A stretch of 64,000 nucleotides of DNA from Acanthaster planci (GCF_001949145.1 NW_019091358.1:3180904-3244903); one strand, 5' to 3'; shown: positions 12,213 through 24,889, numbered from the stretch's first letter. Made by a program: numbers and translations. Notes: a model not told the origin generated them from the sequence alone.

Positions 12213-12450
12213 TGTTAGGTCCAAACTATAGCTGGGACAGTCCCAACTGTAGTGCTGCAGTTGGGCTGGTCCAACTATTGTTGACCCATTTCCGTAGAAA
12301 ATTTATAAACAATATTATAAACAATATGACTCTGGCACATGCTAGGCACATGCACACTGGACCTTTGTGCTGTAGTTGGGCCGGCCCAACTATAGCACGC
12401 TAGTTGGGATGGACCCAAATATAGTTGGTGCTGTAGTTGGGGCGTAACAT
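12213..12450. mobile_element. palindromic AGTTGGG/CCCAACT element inside the degenerate array
   Basis: Contains repeated inverted motifs of the TAGTTGGG/CCCAACTA type, including a perfect 20-bp palindrome at 12373-12392 centred on GGGCCGGCCC. Flanked on both sides by the GACCACAAGCTA repeat, which suggests a miniature element inserted into the array. No clear target duplication was found. Confidence 0.45.
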
Positions 12451-13370
12451 AACTCAATGGCCAAAGGATACTGGCTGACCACAAGCTAGTTGACCAATTG
12501 CCACTCCTTGACCAACGACTAATCTTTGATCAAAAGCTAAATAGACCAATTGTGTCCACTAAGTCACGTGACCTAGGCTATAGTGGGTATCAAACATCAA
12601 CGAGCATGGCGTCCTCCCATAGCAAAGTGTGTCTGACAGTCGGTACTGTACACAGACTTCTGATGTCCAGAGTATTATACCAAAAATCTACTTTTATTTT
12701 ATTTAGTATACAAATATTTTCATGAGCTGAAAGACGAAATGTTACATTCAACGATCGAGCCGCAGGCTTGTTGAATGTCATCTTTCAACACGTCATCTTT
12801 CAACTCACAAACATTTTCTTACATTGCACCAATGAAAAACATTCATTATTTGTATACAACATCAACTAACTTAAGTAGATCTTTGTCGTTTGATTATATT
12901 AGAGGATACCATTTGAATAGGGTAGCCTTCTTTAACTTAGCCTAGGCCCACCTTCTGTCATCTGCTTTTTCCTAAACTTCAAAGTTCAAGAACGCCAAAA
13001 GACAAAATAGCAATGGCTGAAAGTTCAAAATGGATGAACCGCCGTATGACCAAATGTATGAACTAGTGTACATGTAGGCCTATGTGCCGTCGTCTCTACG
13101 TAGGCCTAGACCACAGTCATGACAGTAAAAACGCGACCGGAACTGGTCAAGTTCTGCTGCGGATTGCTGTTCTCCCTCATCGAAACTCGTACCAGCGCAC
13201 CTCAAGTAAGATTCTAGTCGACGTACAGCATATTGAATTTGTTTCTTCGTATTCTTGCGTCCACTCCGTCAAGTCATTCGGCAATTTTCTTGTCATTCAT
13301 TTTTCAGAGAAGATTGCTTGAACCTGCCGCCATTTTAGTGATCACAGGCTAAACACGCGCCCCCTGTTGA

Positions 13371-13392
13371 CCAATACGTAATTACGTATTGG
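13371..13392. repeat. perfect 22-bp palindrome
   Basis: Perfect palindrome with arms CCAATACGTAA and TTACGTATTGG. It sits next to sequence resembling the dispersed GCGCC...TTGACC repeats. Confidence 0.85.
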
Positions 13393-13900
13393 CACGTGGT
13401 TCGTTCGTTCATGGCACATACGCGCGCACCAGAGGGTGCACCACTACAAATAAATTCCCATAGACAGCAGTGATAAATCACAAATATTTAAAAAATACTC
13501 ACAACTCTCACAGGTGTTCAGGCTGCACAGAATAATGATGTTCCACATGTCGTCTTTCATTTTCCTTTTAATTTTCGGGGGGTTGACCAGTGATTTTTTG
13601 AGAAATTTTCACCACAAGCAGACCATCCCTAAATTGCAGAAAGTGTCCCTGTCCAGAAAAGTAGCCATTTTGAAAAACCCTCCCTCGGCAAAATGGCTCA
13701 AATAGTGCCACTTTCAAACCCGATTGCATCCAAATTGCTCAGAATTGGAAGCCCTAAGTCCAGCCCAGAGGTCCAGTTCAGTTCCATGGTTCTCAGGACC
13801 TTCTAATATAGAATATTTCGAGTCTATAACTTTTATTAATGAGCTCGGCGGACATATTTCTGGACTAAATACGAGGGTGCACCCATACGCGCACACCAAA

Positions 13901-14217
13901 GGGTGCGTTCGATTAGCTTCCCTGAAAACACCAGTGTTACACTCAAGGGAAGCCTCAAAATGAGGCTTATCGAACGCTGCAATGTGTTTTCCAAGGCATT
14001 CTGGGAAAAAGGTCAAGTCCCCGCCTCGTTTCATCATGTACGTTCATGCTCGAACAGTCCATCCGTGACGTCATTACACTCGGGCAGCCTCCAGAGACCC
14101 GCTCGCCAGCTGGGGTAGTAGTAGCTGACACCAGGGCAGGCACGAACGTCACGTGATGGCTAAACGAACGCTCTCGTGTAAGTTTGACTTACACGTGTAA
14201 GCTAATCGAACGCACCC
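13901..14217. mobile_element. 317-bp miniature inverted-repeat element
   Basis: Bounded by perfect 19-bp inverted ends: GGGTGCGTTCGATTAGCTT at 13901-13919 and its exact reverse complement at 14199-14217. Internal copies of ATCGAACGC occur near 13969 and 14204. It has no transposase. The superfamily is uncertain and no clear target-site duplication is visible. Confidence 0.8.
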
Positions 14218-14237
14218 ATAGAAAACGCTGCAAAATC

Positions 14238-14475
14238 AGACCGAAATAGCGCCGCCTGTTGACTCTCGTCAAGAGAGGTTGGCCTCCTTTTTTTACTGGA
14301 AATTCAAGATAATGGCCAAAAGATCACTTTTCATTTAAATTTCATGGGGGTTAGCCACGAATTTTTTTTTATTCACCTTTCAAGGAAGATACCCCAAAAC
14401 AGCAGTAAAACTAAGCGCTCATTTCTGAATGTAGCCGCCCGCCTCTATCATGTGTATCCAAAATAGGCTCGCTGA
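14238..14475 (+). repeat. dispersed repeat, copy 2 of pair
   Basis: Direct relative of 9915-10158 (shared CCGAAATAGCGCCG, CTGGAAATTCAAGATAA, CAGTAAAACTAAGCGCTCA, TATCCAAAATAGGC). It starts about 20 bp after the end of the 13901-14217 element. Confidence 0.8.
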
Positions 14476-15691
14476 AAGGACCTGCTACGCAGCAGGTGCT
14501 GTATTTAAGAGTCTTTCCCGTAAAAGTTTTTCTTAGATCTGCATGGTGAGTGTGAAATTTGGTATTCTTCGTTTTGTACCAGTGCCATGTCAGGGGGGTA
14601 TCAAATAGTATGGATTATTAATCTGTTCATATGGAACCTTAATTCATTGCTTAAGAATTACATTATTGCGGAACACTGTGATAGTTACTAGGAATTTCTC
14701 GGTTTGTTTTACGTATTATTTAAGTCGTTATCATGCAACGAATAGGCTACTGTGCATAACGCCATAATATATGCCACGCCATAATTCCATATTGATTAAT
14801 ACAGGACGAAAGTATTCAATTTCTCAAAGTTAATTGTAACATGTAAAGTGCGGAGGAAGAAGAGGACGCAGTTGACGGTCTGTCGAAGAAAAAGCTTCAC
14901 CTGCGGTGTTAAAGGAACCAGGAAATGAGTTTTTCTTAGAACAACTTTTTGTGTATCTCTCTACTCCTCTTTCATGTATGAAGACTGTTTGACATCTTTT
15001 TTGAGTTACGTGAATTGAACGGTGCACTTTTTCCAACATAAATAATTGGTCAAGTATTTCTGGCCAAGTGAGGGCGATTTTGCTTTGATGTAAATCCAGG
15101 AAGACATGGTTCAGGTTGCATGTTTTCACGTTCAAATTGTGAACCCTTAATTTGCTGTCTGGGAACATATCTGTCAAAAGGAATTTTGCTGGATTATTGC
15201 CATATAATTAAACAGCAATATATTGCCAAAGAAAATAAGATCTGCCAAAGCAGTGGTTAAATAAATCTAGAAATTTTCTGTGCACAAATCAGAGCAACAT
15301 TGAGATTCGGTACCTTGGATGACATCATAGTTCTGCTCATAAATATGCAAATATACTTTAGCATAAAAACCAAAAAGCATCAAAATATGGATTAAAATTG
15401 CAAAACAAAAATTTAAAATCAATTTAATTGAAACCCCAAGATGTAATTCCAAGGGTTTTAGTCAAATTTATAAAAATATTCCTATTTCCCGGTTCCTTTA
15501 ATCTTAAAACCCCCACCAGCGTGAACGGAAATTTGTTCAGTTATAACTGAGTTATAATATTCTTCCAAGTCGCAAATGCAGGATTTCGATGTTGTTTTCA
15601 AAGGGTCTTCTTTGAATTGCTGTGAATTTGTAAACATACGTTTCTGTACTGGTTTTAGTGAACATTATAACCCGACAGGTTATATGAATAG

Positions 15692-16278
15692 NNNNNNNNN
15701 NNNNNNNNNNNNNNNNNNNNNNNNNNNNNNNNNNNNNNNNNNNNNNNNNNNNNNNNNNNNNNNNNNNNNNNNNNNNNNNNNNNNNNNNNNNNNNNNNNNN
15801 NNNNNNNNNNNNNNNNNNNNNNNNNNNNNNNNNNNNNNNNNNNNNNNNNNNNNNNNNNNNNNNNNNNNNNNNNNNNNNNNNNNNNNNNNNNNNNNNNNNN
15901 NNNNNNNNNNNNNNNNNNNNNNNNNNNNNNNNNNNNNNNNNNNNNNNNNNNNNNNNNNNNNNNNNNNNNNNNNNNNNNNNNNNNNNNNNNNNNNNNNNNN
16001 NNNNNNNNNNNNNNNNNNNNNNNNNNNNNNNNNNNNNNNNNNNNNNNNNNNNNNNNNNNNNNNNNNNNNNNNNNNNNNNNNNNNNNNNNNNNNNNNNNNN
16101 NNNNNNNNNNNNNNNNNNNNNNNNNNNNNNNNNNNNNNNNNNNNNNNNNNNNNNNNNNNNNNNNNNNNNNNNNNNNNNNNNNNNNNNNNNNNNNNNNNNN
16201 NNNNNNNNNNNNNNNNNNNNNNNNNNNNNNNNNNNNNNNNNNNNNNNNNNNNNNNNNNNNNNNNNNNNNNNNNNNNNN
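15692..16278. other. assembly gap (587 Ns)
   Basis: Run of undetermined bases. Open frames across it are artefacts. Confidence 1.
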
Positions 16279-16492
16279 AATACAACATGTGCTATTGTAA
16301 CATGGTGATAACAGTTACAGTCACTATTAGAAGAGTGCTTTAAAAAGCACCTTGTAATATTCCAAATGTGTGAAATTAAAATAAAATAAGCAACATTTTC
16401 GCACTTAATGTTCGCAATAGTTAGTTTCTTCTCTTTGAAGTGTATTATGCATGAAAAGGGAACCAAAACTAAGATGAAAATTCAGTATCACA

Positions 16493-16528
16493 CATCGATC
16501 ATCAGGCTCACTGGATGTGTCAAAAGTG
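16493..16528 (-). pseudogene. 36-bp scrap of lectin-like gene
   Basis: Plus-strand sequence around CACACATCGATCATCAGGCTC matches the intact lectin gene near 27147-27182 with few differences and corresponds to the end of the lectin domain. It is followed directly by an unrelated dispersed repeat (16541-16625), so only this scrap survives. Confidence 0.6.
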
Positions 16529-16540
16529 TTCCGGGCAGTA

Positions 16541-16625
16541 TGAGCCTCGAGCTGGACCATAAGAGGGCGCTATTTTCTTAGCAACAGAGGCTCCCTTGAT
16601 GGGAACTGGACTTCGCTGGTTCACG
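16541..16625 (+). repeat. dispersed AGAGGGCGC-type repeat
   Basis: Related to 1785-1868 and 28167-28205. All share TGAGCC, a GGACCA/AGACCA motif, AGAGGGCGC and a T-rich stretch. The first two also share GCAACGGAGG/GCAACAGAGG and ACTTCGCTGGT. It looks like a short interspersed element fragment. Confidence 0.6.
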
Positions 16626-17577
16626 AACGACTAGGAAAGGCACGCGTCACGGTCGCATCGCTACCAACAAATTGAACAATCCCGACGCGGCTCTCTTCAA
16701 CCGATGGAGGGGAGCTTCCACTCGATACAATATCCTGTGAATAAGACTTCGAGAGTCCGACTCACATCAGAAAAATTTTCCTGCTTTGTCAAATCTGTCA
16801 CTTGAGTCATGTTACTTTCCTTCTTATAGAGAATATAATTTACCGCATATTTAGGCCCTCCGTTTTGAAGAAGGGGGGTCAAGAGAAACAAAATTGGAAT
16901 CCCGCGGTGAACGTTGTATATTTCGATGGCGTTGATATCACAATAATTATGTTCGGATTTAAATTACAGTTGGGTTTTTAAGGCTAGCAACGGACACGAA
17001 ATGATGAGTGGCATATTTAATAAAAGAGCAAAGGCTTGTAGTAGCACGTCGCACGTCATGCCGCCATTGTTGTTGATCAGCTGGCTGCAACCCATGGTCC
17101 ATTGTTTGTGTTCGACATCAACATTAAGCAGTCGTAACGGATCTATCACCGGGTATGAGATACCCGGCACGATACGTGGGAAAGGGGGAGCCCCCTTCCC
17201 CTCAATGTGATTCACAAGCTGTATACCCTATGGCTATTGCGCCAACTGCACCCCCCTCAGAAACCTGAAAGGAATTCCAAAGATTCCATCAACACAAAAT
17301 AAGACACAACAGAGGGGTTCCCCTTTGCATCATATGGGGTATGAGCTACCCACAAATTACTCTGGTTCCTTGAACAAATTTCCCTTCTGACCGGGAATCA
17401 GTCTACTCGCGAACATTCAGGCGGTGTATGAAAACGTTTTGCCTCAACCATACATAAAATATACACGTGCATGTAGGCCTACACGCTAACACAGTGATTC
17501 TATCAAATTTTGTACTTATATATGAGTTAGTCAACGGAAAAAAGCTTTATCACCTTTCATAAGCATCTTGTCGGGAG

Positions 17578-18137
17578 TTACCATTGTTTGATATCCCTCA
17601 TAGATTCGACAACAAGAACTAGAAGCAATTACTGCGGTGGCACAACGCTCGTGGACAGGTGGTACGCGCGCGTTACATGCCTTTTTGACCAATAAGGCGT
17701 GGTGATTTGCCAAATGCATGCGCGGTACGTGTAACGCTGAAGAACGTGCTGAAGAAATTAAAGGGGCCTTTCTTTGTGTGCGTCAAAATTTGTATCTGTC
17801 AGAATCGATCCCCGGGCGATTTTGACAGCCGAACGCAACACACTCGTGTTTAATGTTAATGGAGTCGAGTTTGTGTCCTTGAGAGTGAAATACATGGATG
17901 CATCGTGTACGCAACGCACAAGTACAAGTGTCACTTCGGCACTCGATTCGTTTTCCTTGGTAGACAAATTTTTGCGTTTATTTGCGAGAATTTAGATGTA
18001 TGGCATTCAATTATTTGTGAGTAGGAAGATAAATGTTGATGTTTTCCCGTTTACATATTTAATCAGATATTTTCGCATAACCAAGACTACAAGCTTCAGT
18101 GTTTCAAGAAAAAAGAAAAACCAGTACTCTAAAGTAA
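17578..18137. mobile_element. 560-bp insertion in segmental copy 1
   Basis: Absent from the paralogous site near 29117, where GCCGGGAATCAACTATATATC is continuous. Its first ~110 bp (17610-17715, ATTACTGCGGTGGCACAACG onward) resembles 35690-35785, so it is or contains a dispersed element. An ORF at 17774-17995 is not recognisable. Confidence 0.55.
17610..17715 (+). repeat. dispersed repeat (pair with 35690-35785)
   Basis: Shares ATTACTGCGGTGGCACAACG, GTACGCGCGCGTTACATGCC and a following GGCGTGGTGATTTGCC motif with 35690-35785 at reduced identity. Confidence 0.65.
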
Positions 18138-19479
18138 CCCAACTATATATCATTTAGATATGAAGTGTATCACATATGTTTTGTTTTCTTCACGGCCAAC
18201 GTTTGTCAATAGATATTTGGAATAAAATAAACAAATCAAAAGACAGTAACAATGATTTCGATCGAGTTGACATACCACTCCAAAAAGTACTTGACTTCTG
18301 TGTTTGATATCGTTTGTTTCAATGTTAATAGGTGAACAAGTCAGTATTTTTCATGAATTTGTATGGTGGCTAATCAAATGATTCTGGTGTTTCAAAGTTT
18401 CAAGTAGGCCTGACGGTGAACGCATATATCATTAATTTTTAGATAGTAACAGGCATATCGTTAAGAAATTATTGTAAAAGTTTTAAATGATCTTTCACTT
18501 CTCTCTGGCAAGTGGGACACATTTTTAGAGAAACGCAAACACTATTATCTTTTCAGCAAATATTTGTGTTTCTTCAAAGCGTGTTCAGCGGTGCACAAAG
18601 GGGTATTTTCAATTTTTAAAAGGAAAACAGAACAACTGGAAAACTGAACGGTGTCTTACCCAAATGAGTTCCATAATTTACACAGCTTATAGCTAGCGAA
18701 GTTCAACTTTAGCAAAAAGCCAGAAAACTTGGAGCATTCAAGCCCTGAGAGCTTAGGTAGAAAATTGGGTTTTTCGAGATGTGAAACGTTAAGATAATGT
18801 CTCCAGGTAAAGTTTGAGATAATAAAATCTATTTGATTTTGTGTCGATTGTTTGCTCACTACGTTTGTGACTAATCATCTCAATGCTGAGTATTTCGGGA
18901 GAAGATCATTTTAACGTCTCAATGAACGCGCCAAACTCTGTTTTCCGCATGTCCGACTTTCAAGTGTTAGGCCCACAAGTTCGATGTAGCTGCAATATTC
19001 TCATAGTTTCAGGAAACGTACTTGCCTTGGTCAACGACCTAGGCAATGGTGACTTTGTTGAGTTGGCACGTCCTCCTGGATAAGTTGAATGACTGGCGTT
19101 TTGAAGCAGGCAATTCAACACTAAGCACGGGGCTTTTGATCTGGGTGTCGGAAAAGGTGTGTTCCGGTACGGTAGACAGTAGAATAGCTTCGTGTGTTGC
19201 TAGTATAAGACTAGGGCTGCAGAGCACTGAAGGGTCCTGTTGAACCTTGCTGCTAGCCACTTATCTCAATCCGCTAAGTCCCAATTTTGAAATCGATACA
19301 CATCGATTATTAGGCTCAAACCTGAAATTCGTTATACCCTTCGGGGTCGGTGTGATTCTGAAATCACGCCAGTGTGTCTGTTCTGGCTAAGTTCCTCTAC
19401 ACAGCTCATACAGGAAAGCATTCTCAGCCTTGAGTTGGAAACAGTCAAGTTGCTGTCAATCGGCCTTGCCAACTCCGTT

Positions 19480-19487
19480 CATCCAGC
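19480..19487 (+). repeat. 8-bp target-site duplication CATCCAGC (left)
   Basis: Repeated exactly at 19705-19712, on either side of the 217-bp insertion. The paralogous empty site near 30520 has CATCCAGG once. Confidence 0.8.
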
Positions 19488-19704
19488 CAGTGGCGTATAG
19501 CCACGAGGGGGGGGGGCACGTGCCGCCCAAACAATTCCCGGTGTCCCCCAGGTGCCCTTCCCCCTAAAAAACGGATGCCTGGATATTGAACAAGGCTAAC
19601 ATTAGCTTGCCCCCCCCAAAAAAAACGTACCACTGAAAGCTGGTAGCCCCCTTAAGATGCTGGTGTCCCCTTTGTCCATCTCACTAGTAAAATTCTAGCT
19701 ACGG
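19488..19704. mobile_element. 217-bp hAT-like miniature element
   Basis: Starts CAGTGGCGTATAGCC and ends CTAGCTACGG, so the ends are imperfect inverted repeats of the hAT-type CAGTGGCGTAGC. It is bordered by 8-bp duplications CATCCAGC, as expected for hAT transposition. The interior is rich in G and C runs with no transposase. It sits inside a lectin pseudogene; the duplicate pseudogene lacks it. Confidence 0.85.
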
Positions 19705-20019
19705 CATCCAGCAGGACTGACCTTAAAAAGTATCCTGCCTGATAGGCATATGAGGTGCCTAGGGAAGTTTAAGGACGAAAAAGGACGTTTTGTCGGCAAA
19801 ACACAGTTGAGAACTGTTGTTTTATTACTCTTGCTGCCAGGTCAGCTTCCTTTGGAAACGGAAAGCCACCTGAAGAGTACATGACCTCTGATCATCCTGG
19901 CGTCTGCATCTCCAAGCATAGGCAAAAGAAGAGGAACAGGTCACTCCTGACCAACTAGGCTGAGATAGGTTATGCTTCAGTGAGCCAGAAAGGTAAGGTC
20001 ATCCTGGTACAAAGTGCAC

Positions 20020-20155
20020 GCATGAGTTTTTGCAGAGCAGCAACTGGTAAGACAGATTGTCACACACGTGCTCCTGTTCCCCGAATAACCTCGGACGCAC
20101 TTCACTTCAGTTTGGGCATGGTCTGTTTGAATACCGAACTGGCTCATCGGAATAG
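20020..20155 (+). repeat. dispersed repeat (pair with 55080-55205)
   Basis: Shares GCATGAGT, the AGACAGATTG/GGACAGACTAC region and especially GAATACCGAACTGGCTCAT with 55080-55205, in the same order. Confidence 0.6.
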
Positions 20156-20219
20156 GGTAACTCCATGCAGAAGTGGAAATCAGTCATACTGTTACTGGCC
20201 TTATTTTTATTTGTAAACA

Positions 20220-23200
20220 AAGATGCGTTTTTCAAAAATGAATAGGAAAATAACAGGGAATGATACTGCTTGTTATTTCCACTTTCATGTTTTGAACATT
20301 TTTTTAATAACAAACGTTAATGAAGTTGGTAATCGTGCAACCAATTTCCACTTTACCTCGGCATTAGCCATTTTTTTTATTCTGAGAGTTAGGCAGAAAT
20401 GTTGTGAAAGAAAGGAACCATTAAAACTGGACCACAGAACTTTGAAATACTGTGAAGCACATGTAATTAAACTGAGCCCTTTCTTGAGTTACCGACTGAG
20501 ATATGACAAAGATTTATTGAGATGTTGTGAAAATGGAATCGATGCATTTTTCATATTTGTGCAATCCTGGTGAGAATTATTTCATTCACTTGCAAATGGA
20601 ATGTTACATTGAACATTTCATGTGTCACTGCATATTTTTTGTTCTTATACTCATGAAATTTTAGTATCGGTGTAATGTCAATGGAAAGCAGAAACGTTAA
20701 TTTCCAGCATTGGGCTGTATATGGCTTGGTGGTTTCTTTATCTTTGAGTGACCTCAAGTACGTCCCATTTCCCTTTACAGTTGACTTCAGAAGATAGGAC
20801 CTACTTTCTTGCCTTCCATGCTCCCCTTTAGTTCATGGAAGCTTATTGGTACACCATAACCACTTCATATGTGCTTACACATACCTATGGTGTACATCTC
20901 TAACCCTAAACTTGCATAAGAATACAGTGGCACACTGAAGATTTCATCTAGGTAGGACGCTCAAAAATTTCCAAAAAAGTTCCCTTCGCCAACGGAAAAA
21001 AAGAATTTGGGAGAGTGGCTGAAATGTGTTATGTCCTGGGACACTACCACAGTAAAACAGCTTTTTGACCAAACGGTGTAAAATTGTTGGATATTTAAAG
21101 TGACAGATGTAAATAATGGTACTAAAGTTAGAAATATTCAACATACACGAGAAAACATAAAATGCAGTGTACTACAAGTGGAAACAAGAAATATGTGTGA
21201 TACTTGCTTAACATTTATTAAACACTTAATCCTACTTAGTTACTTTGCTTACTGTACAACATTTTATGCCGCGTTACTTTGCCAGTCTTTCAATTCAGGG
21301 CTTTTAAATGAGGCCTGTAATACCATAATTATGACGTTTGTTTCTCTTTCATCTTAAGTGACATCAGAAATATAAGTGTCTTTTCTTCAGGTTGTAATTG
21401 GCAAGAGTCAATTTCAAATCACTGTAAATCTTTTCCCCCCTCATTGCTGTCATACCAAACATTTTTGTGTGCTTTTAAAACGATGTGACGTTATAGTATT
21501 TTTCCATGTGGCCAAATAAATAAATAAATAAATAATTGTGAATGGCTCAAATCTTTATAAATCTCCATAGAGTACCAAAGTGTGATGTCATTTTCAACCA
21601 GAACGTGAATTGCAGACGAATGGAGTACGCGATCGTTGGTTCACGTGCTGGTTCTTGCGCTAATGCCTTTTACACACATAACCGTGCACGTGATGTATTC
21701 ACTTCGGAACGCTGTAAATATTCATACTTGGTGCAGAACAAATGAATTAGAGTAAAATTAAATCAATATGAGAGACTTGCCTTTAAGAAAAATAACATTT
21801 AAGTCATAAATAACTCCGTTGCAATTGTAATAATTACTGAAAGGCTGAGCTTAAACTATTTTAAACTTTGACATTTTTTATTTCTAAAATCCATGTGCAA
21901 TCATGGAGAAAGCCAGCCCATACTCAGAGCAAATGTAAATTTAAATGCATGTATGCAACATCGAGTATTGGCATTGTGAATTTGTGAAAGTGGAGTGTGT
22001 TTCAAGTGAAATATCTGTGTCGCATTCACATTTGCTTTTTTATGAAGTACGTATAATCTGGCTTTTGGATGCATCGAGGGCACTGTTTGTGGAAGGCCCA
22101 TGAGTACCGGGGTCAAAGTTCCTAGAGACAATTTAGCAGAAATCACTGCTAAACAAATGAACTACCGCGAACCAGTCACAAGCAGTATACACTGCATGAA
22201 GTTTAGCTGGTAGCCCGTTTCTGCGTAATAAAACCCCATTTCCCGTGAATTTTTCCCAAGGCCACCTGTTTACTTGGGTAAGGTATCAGAGACTTTCAAT
22301 TACCATGCCATCTCATTGCAAGGACGATTACATTACAGGTTCATTTCAGAGCTGTTAGGTTCTTATATGCCAAGCTTATAGAGTAGCCCGTGGCGTGAGA
22401 TTGGATATAATTTAGCCAAAATCAAGGCAGTTAAAATTGAATTGAAGTATATCGAACTGGTAGTCAAAAACACCAAGAACAGTTAAGTATGTTATTGTTG
22501 TAAAGGTCAGATCCACCTGAAATGAAGATAATTAAAAAAAAATGGAGATAAATTGGCATTTTACTTTTGCACTTTGTCTTCAGCTTATACACAAGTCACA
22601 ATCTCACAAAAGGTCACCAATTGTACTGCCATTGATTGTATACAAAGACATTAATCATACAATTCAATTATACCGTCCGTTTTTTAACGACCGTCAGTAA
22701 AAGAATCCTCCTTACCCGTCACCACAGCCAACACGAAGGCAGTGGTATTTCTCAATGTTTGTGATTTAAATTCCTAAAAATAAGACAGAATGGCAACTTG
22801 TCCCTTTTCTTTCCCTTCCCCTCCCTGCTTGACACTCCTCTACCCACCCACTCCTCATCCGTCTGCCCCTACAGGAACCTGTATATCAAAGTTTCGTATT
22901 TACATTGTCACATTTAACAGAGGAACGGCTAGTAAGACAATACATGTTTACATGTTATATAATAGTCTACATTTGTACATCTACTTAAATGTTTACATCG
23001 AAACACACATTTCTTTGATGACTCATATACATGTGTAGGTGTCCACGAAGTATACATTTTTACGAAAATTTTTTTTACAATATTTATTGTCTATATTTAC
23101 GAATAGTAATATGTGACCCGTCACGACAAAATGAAAGTAAAGAGCATCCCGCTCCTTCCTATTTTGAGGGTTCAAAGTCAGATTGAAATGGAGGTCAGTT

Positions 23201-24580
23201 TAGGAGTTTGTAATATTTGGAAAGAGTAACCCGTCTCCTAATTAATGCCAAATATTTCGCAGGATCCTATATTTAAAATGCCATTTTCTCAGCAATATTG
23301 ACGAAAGCATTATTCGTGTTGGTCTGAAATTGTGAAACAGTGTCTGGAACAAAAACGCTGCTCATTTTGAGGTGTGACAAGTGACACACATTGTTTTAGA
23401 ATTCTAGCATCTTTTCTTCAAATGTAACAACAGAGGGACCTTCACTATGAACCATTGTCATGGTATTTTTTCCATTTTCATTAATATTAAAATAACTTCA
23501 GAAACAGTTTTGATTCGACTAACACATTACCATGGTCCAACTAGTCCTGCTATTTCTTTGCTTAAATTGAATTAATAATATTTAAAGAACATTAGGACAT
23601 TAAATGATAGCATTGTAATTTCACTTATCGCATGTCGAATTGGGTGCCTGATAAAAATAGTTGTCAAACAAGCTAAAGAATATGTAGAAAATCATATCAC
23701 TTCCTGTTTTCACAACTTTCTCCGGGTGATTTATGTGTTTTGTTTGTAACATTTAGTTTAATGAATCATTTCGGTCGAAGAAATGTAATTGTATGCTATC
23801 ACAACGCAGTGTTTTATTTATACGATCTGACAAATTGGTTTCATGTATCGCGTGAGAAATGTAGGGCCTACTATAATGTGAGTTGTTGCTGTCACAGGAA
23901 AACTTCCACATTGAAGAAGTTGAAATGAAAAAGAAGTAGGAACAACGAAGTGGAATTTCTTGGTGTTTGAAATGGTTGTCTGTTTGCATGCATGTATGTA
24001 ATTTCTTAGGGGGCTGGAGTGGATCGGTGCAACGTGCGATGTAGTTTGTGGACTGTTTTCTTGAGTTGTCTAATGGAATAGCATCGAGAAAAGCCTACAT
24101 CAGTTTGTTATTTGTGGAATTCTTCGTGTAATTAAGAGAGACTTTGAATATGTCCATTTGTTATCAACAGTACACCCTAAAAGCCATAGTACATCATACA
24201 GTCAAGTTTCAATGTATCTCTTTTGTATTAAAGTTCGAAGATTAAATCTTAATAATTTTTTAATGCAATACGTTCCGCTCCTAAAATTCACACATAAAAA
24301 TGCACCCCTACTCCCTTACGTTTGGCCACAGGAACATGCTTTTAGACCACCTTTAATCTATAAACCCACGTCTGAGATCCCTAGCTATTAAATTTCCCTT
24401 GCCAATTTACACTCCTCAAAAAGGAGGGAGTGTTCTATTACTACACTCAGTATATTTTTTCTCGTTAAACCACCTTTATCTCTTTCTTTAGAGTCGTGGT
24501 GTAAAAACTGGAGACAAGGTCGCTGGCATTCCGATAGGTTTTTCTTCGTGCTTGGGGGCCAAAATAAGATCGGTCAAAAA
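20220..24580. other. no gene seen
   Basis: AT-rich with a (TAAA)n microsatellite near 21518-21536. No ORF resembles a known family or is flanked by credible splice sites. A TGTGACCCGTCAC motif near 23112 resembles the end of the element at 44943. Confidence 0.4.
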
Positions 24581-24581
24581 A

Positions 24582-24885
24582 ATGAGAACCACAGAAATAA
24601 AGAGGGACACACTAATTACTACACGCTGTTGCCATGCAACTGTCCAATTTCCATTAGTGAGCTCCGTTGCTGAGCAAGACATACGGCACCTGTACACCAC
24701 CTGATTGCTTGTCATAAAGGGGCCGACTGCGGAAAACGAGAACCACACAAATAAAAGGGGCGCCCTAATCATTGCACGCTGTTGCTATGCAACTTTCCCT
24801 TTCTAACCGTGAGCTCCGTGACTGTCACCTGGTTAATCATGGGATATTGATTACTTGCCATAAAGTGTTCTCTTGGTATTTGTAA
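24582..24885 (+). repeat. two tandem copies of a ~154-bp unit
   Basis: GAGAACCACA, CACGCTGTTGC(C/T)ATGCAACT and GTGAGCTCCGT recur at a spacing of about 154 bp (24582-24735 and 24736-24885). The second half of the unit is more diverged. Confidence 0.75.
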
Positions 24886-24889
24886 GTCC

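Larger units (their letters stand above)
17433..19822. repeat. segmental duplication, copy 1 (with 560-bp insertion)
   Basis: Aligns with 28985-30624 in the same orientation, from GCCTCAAC and the TAGGCC block through ATATATCATTT (18143), CACTTCTCTCTGGCAAGTGG and the lectin pseudogene. Relative to copy 2 it carries an insertion at about 17578-18137 and a 217-bp hAT-like insertion at 19488-19704. Confidence 0.85.
18978..19822 (-). pseudogene. C-type-lectin-like/apple pseudogene (copy in duplication 1)
   Basis: Minus-strand relative of the intact genes at 26801 and 31202. The best-preserved part (about 19039-19260) encodes QSFNLSRRTCQLNKVTIA, matching the end of the apple-like domain. The normal start ATG is lost, several conserved Cys codons have changed, about 47 bp of the lectin-domain centre is deleted relative to the copy at 30019, and frames are broken. 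A 217-bp hAT-like element interrupts the N-terminal third. Confidence 0.85.

Noticed and set aside
15552-16466. Long ORFs across the N run
   Set aside because: They are open only because Ns cannot make stops.
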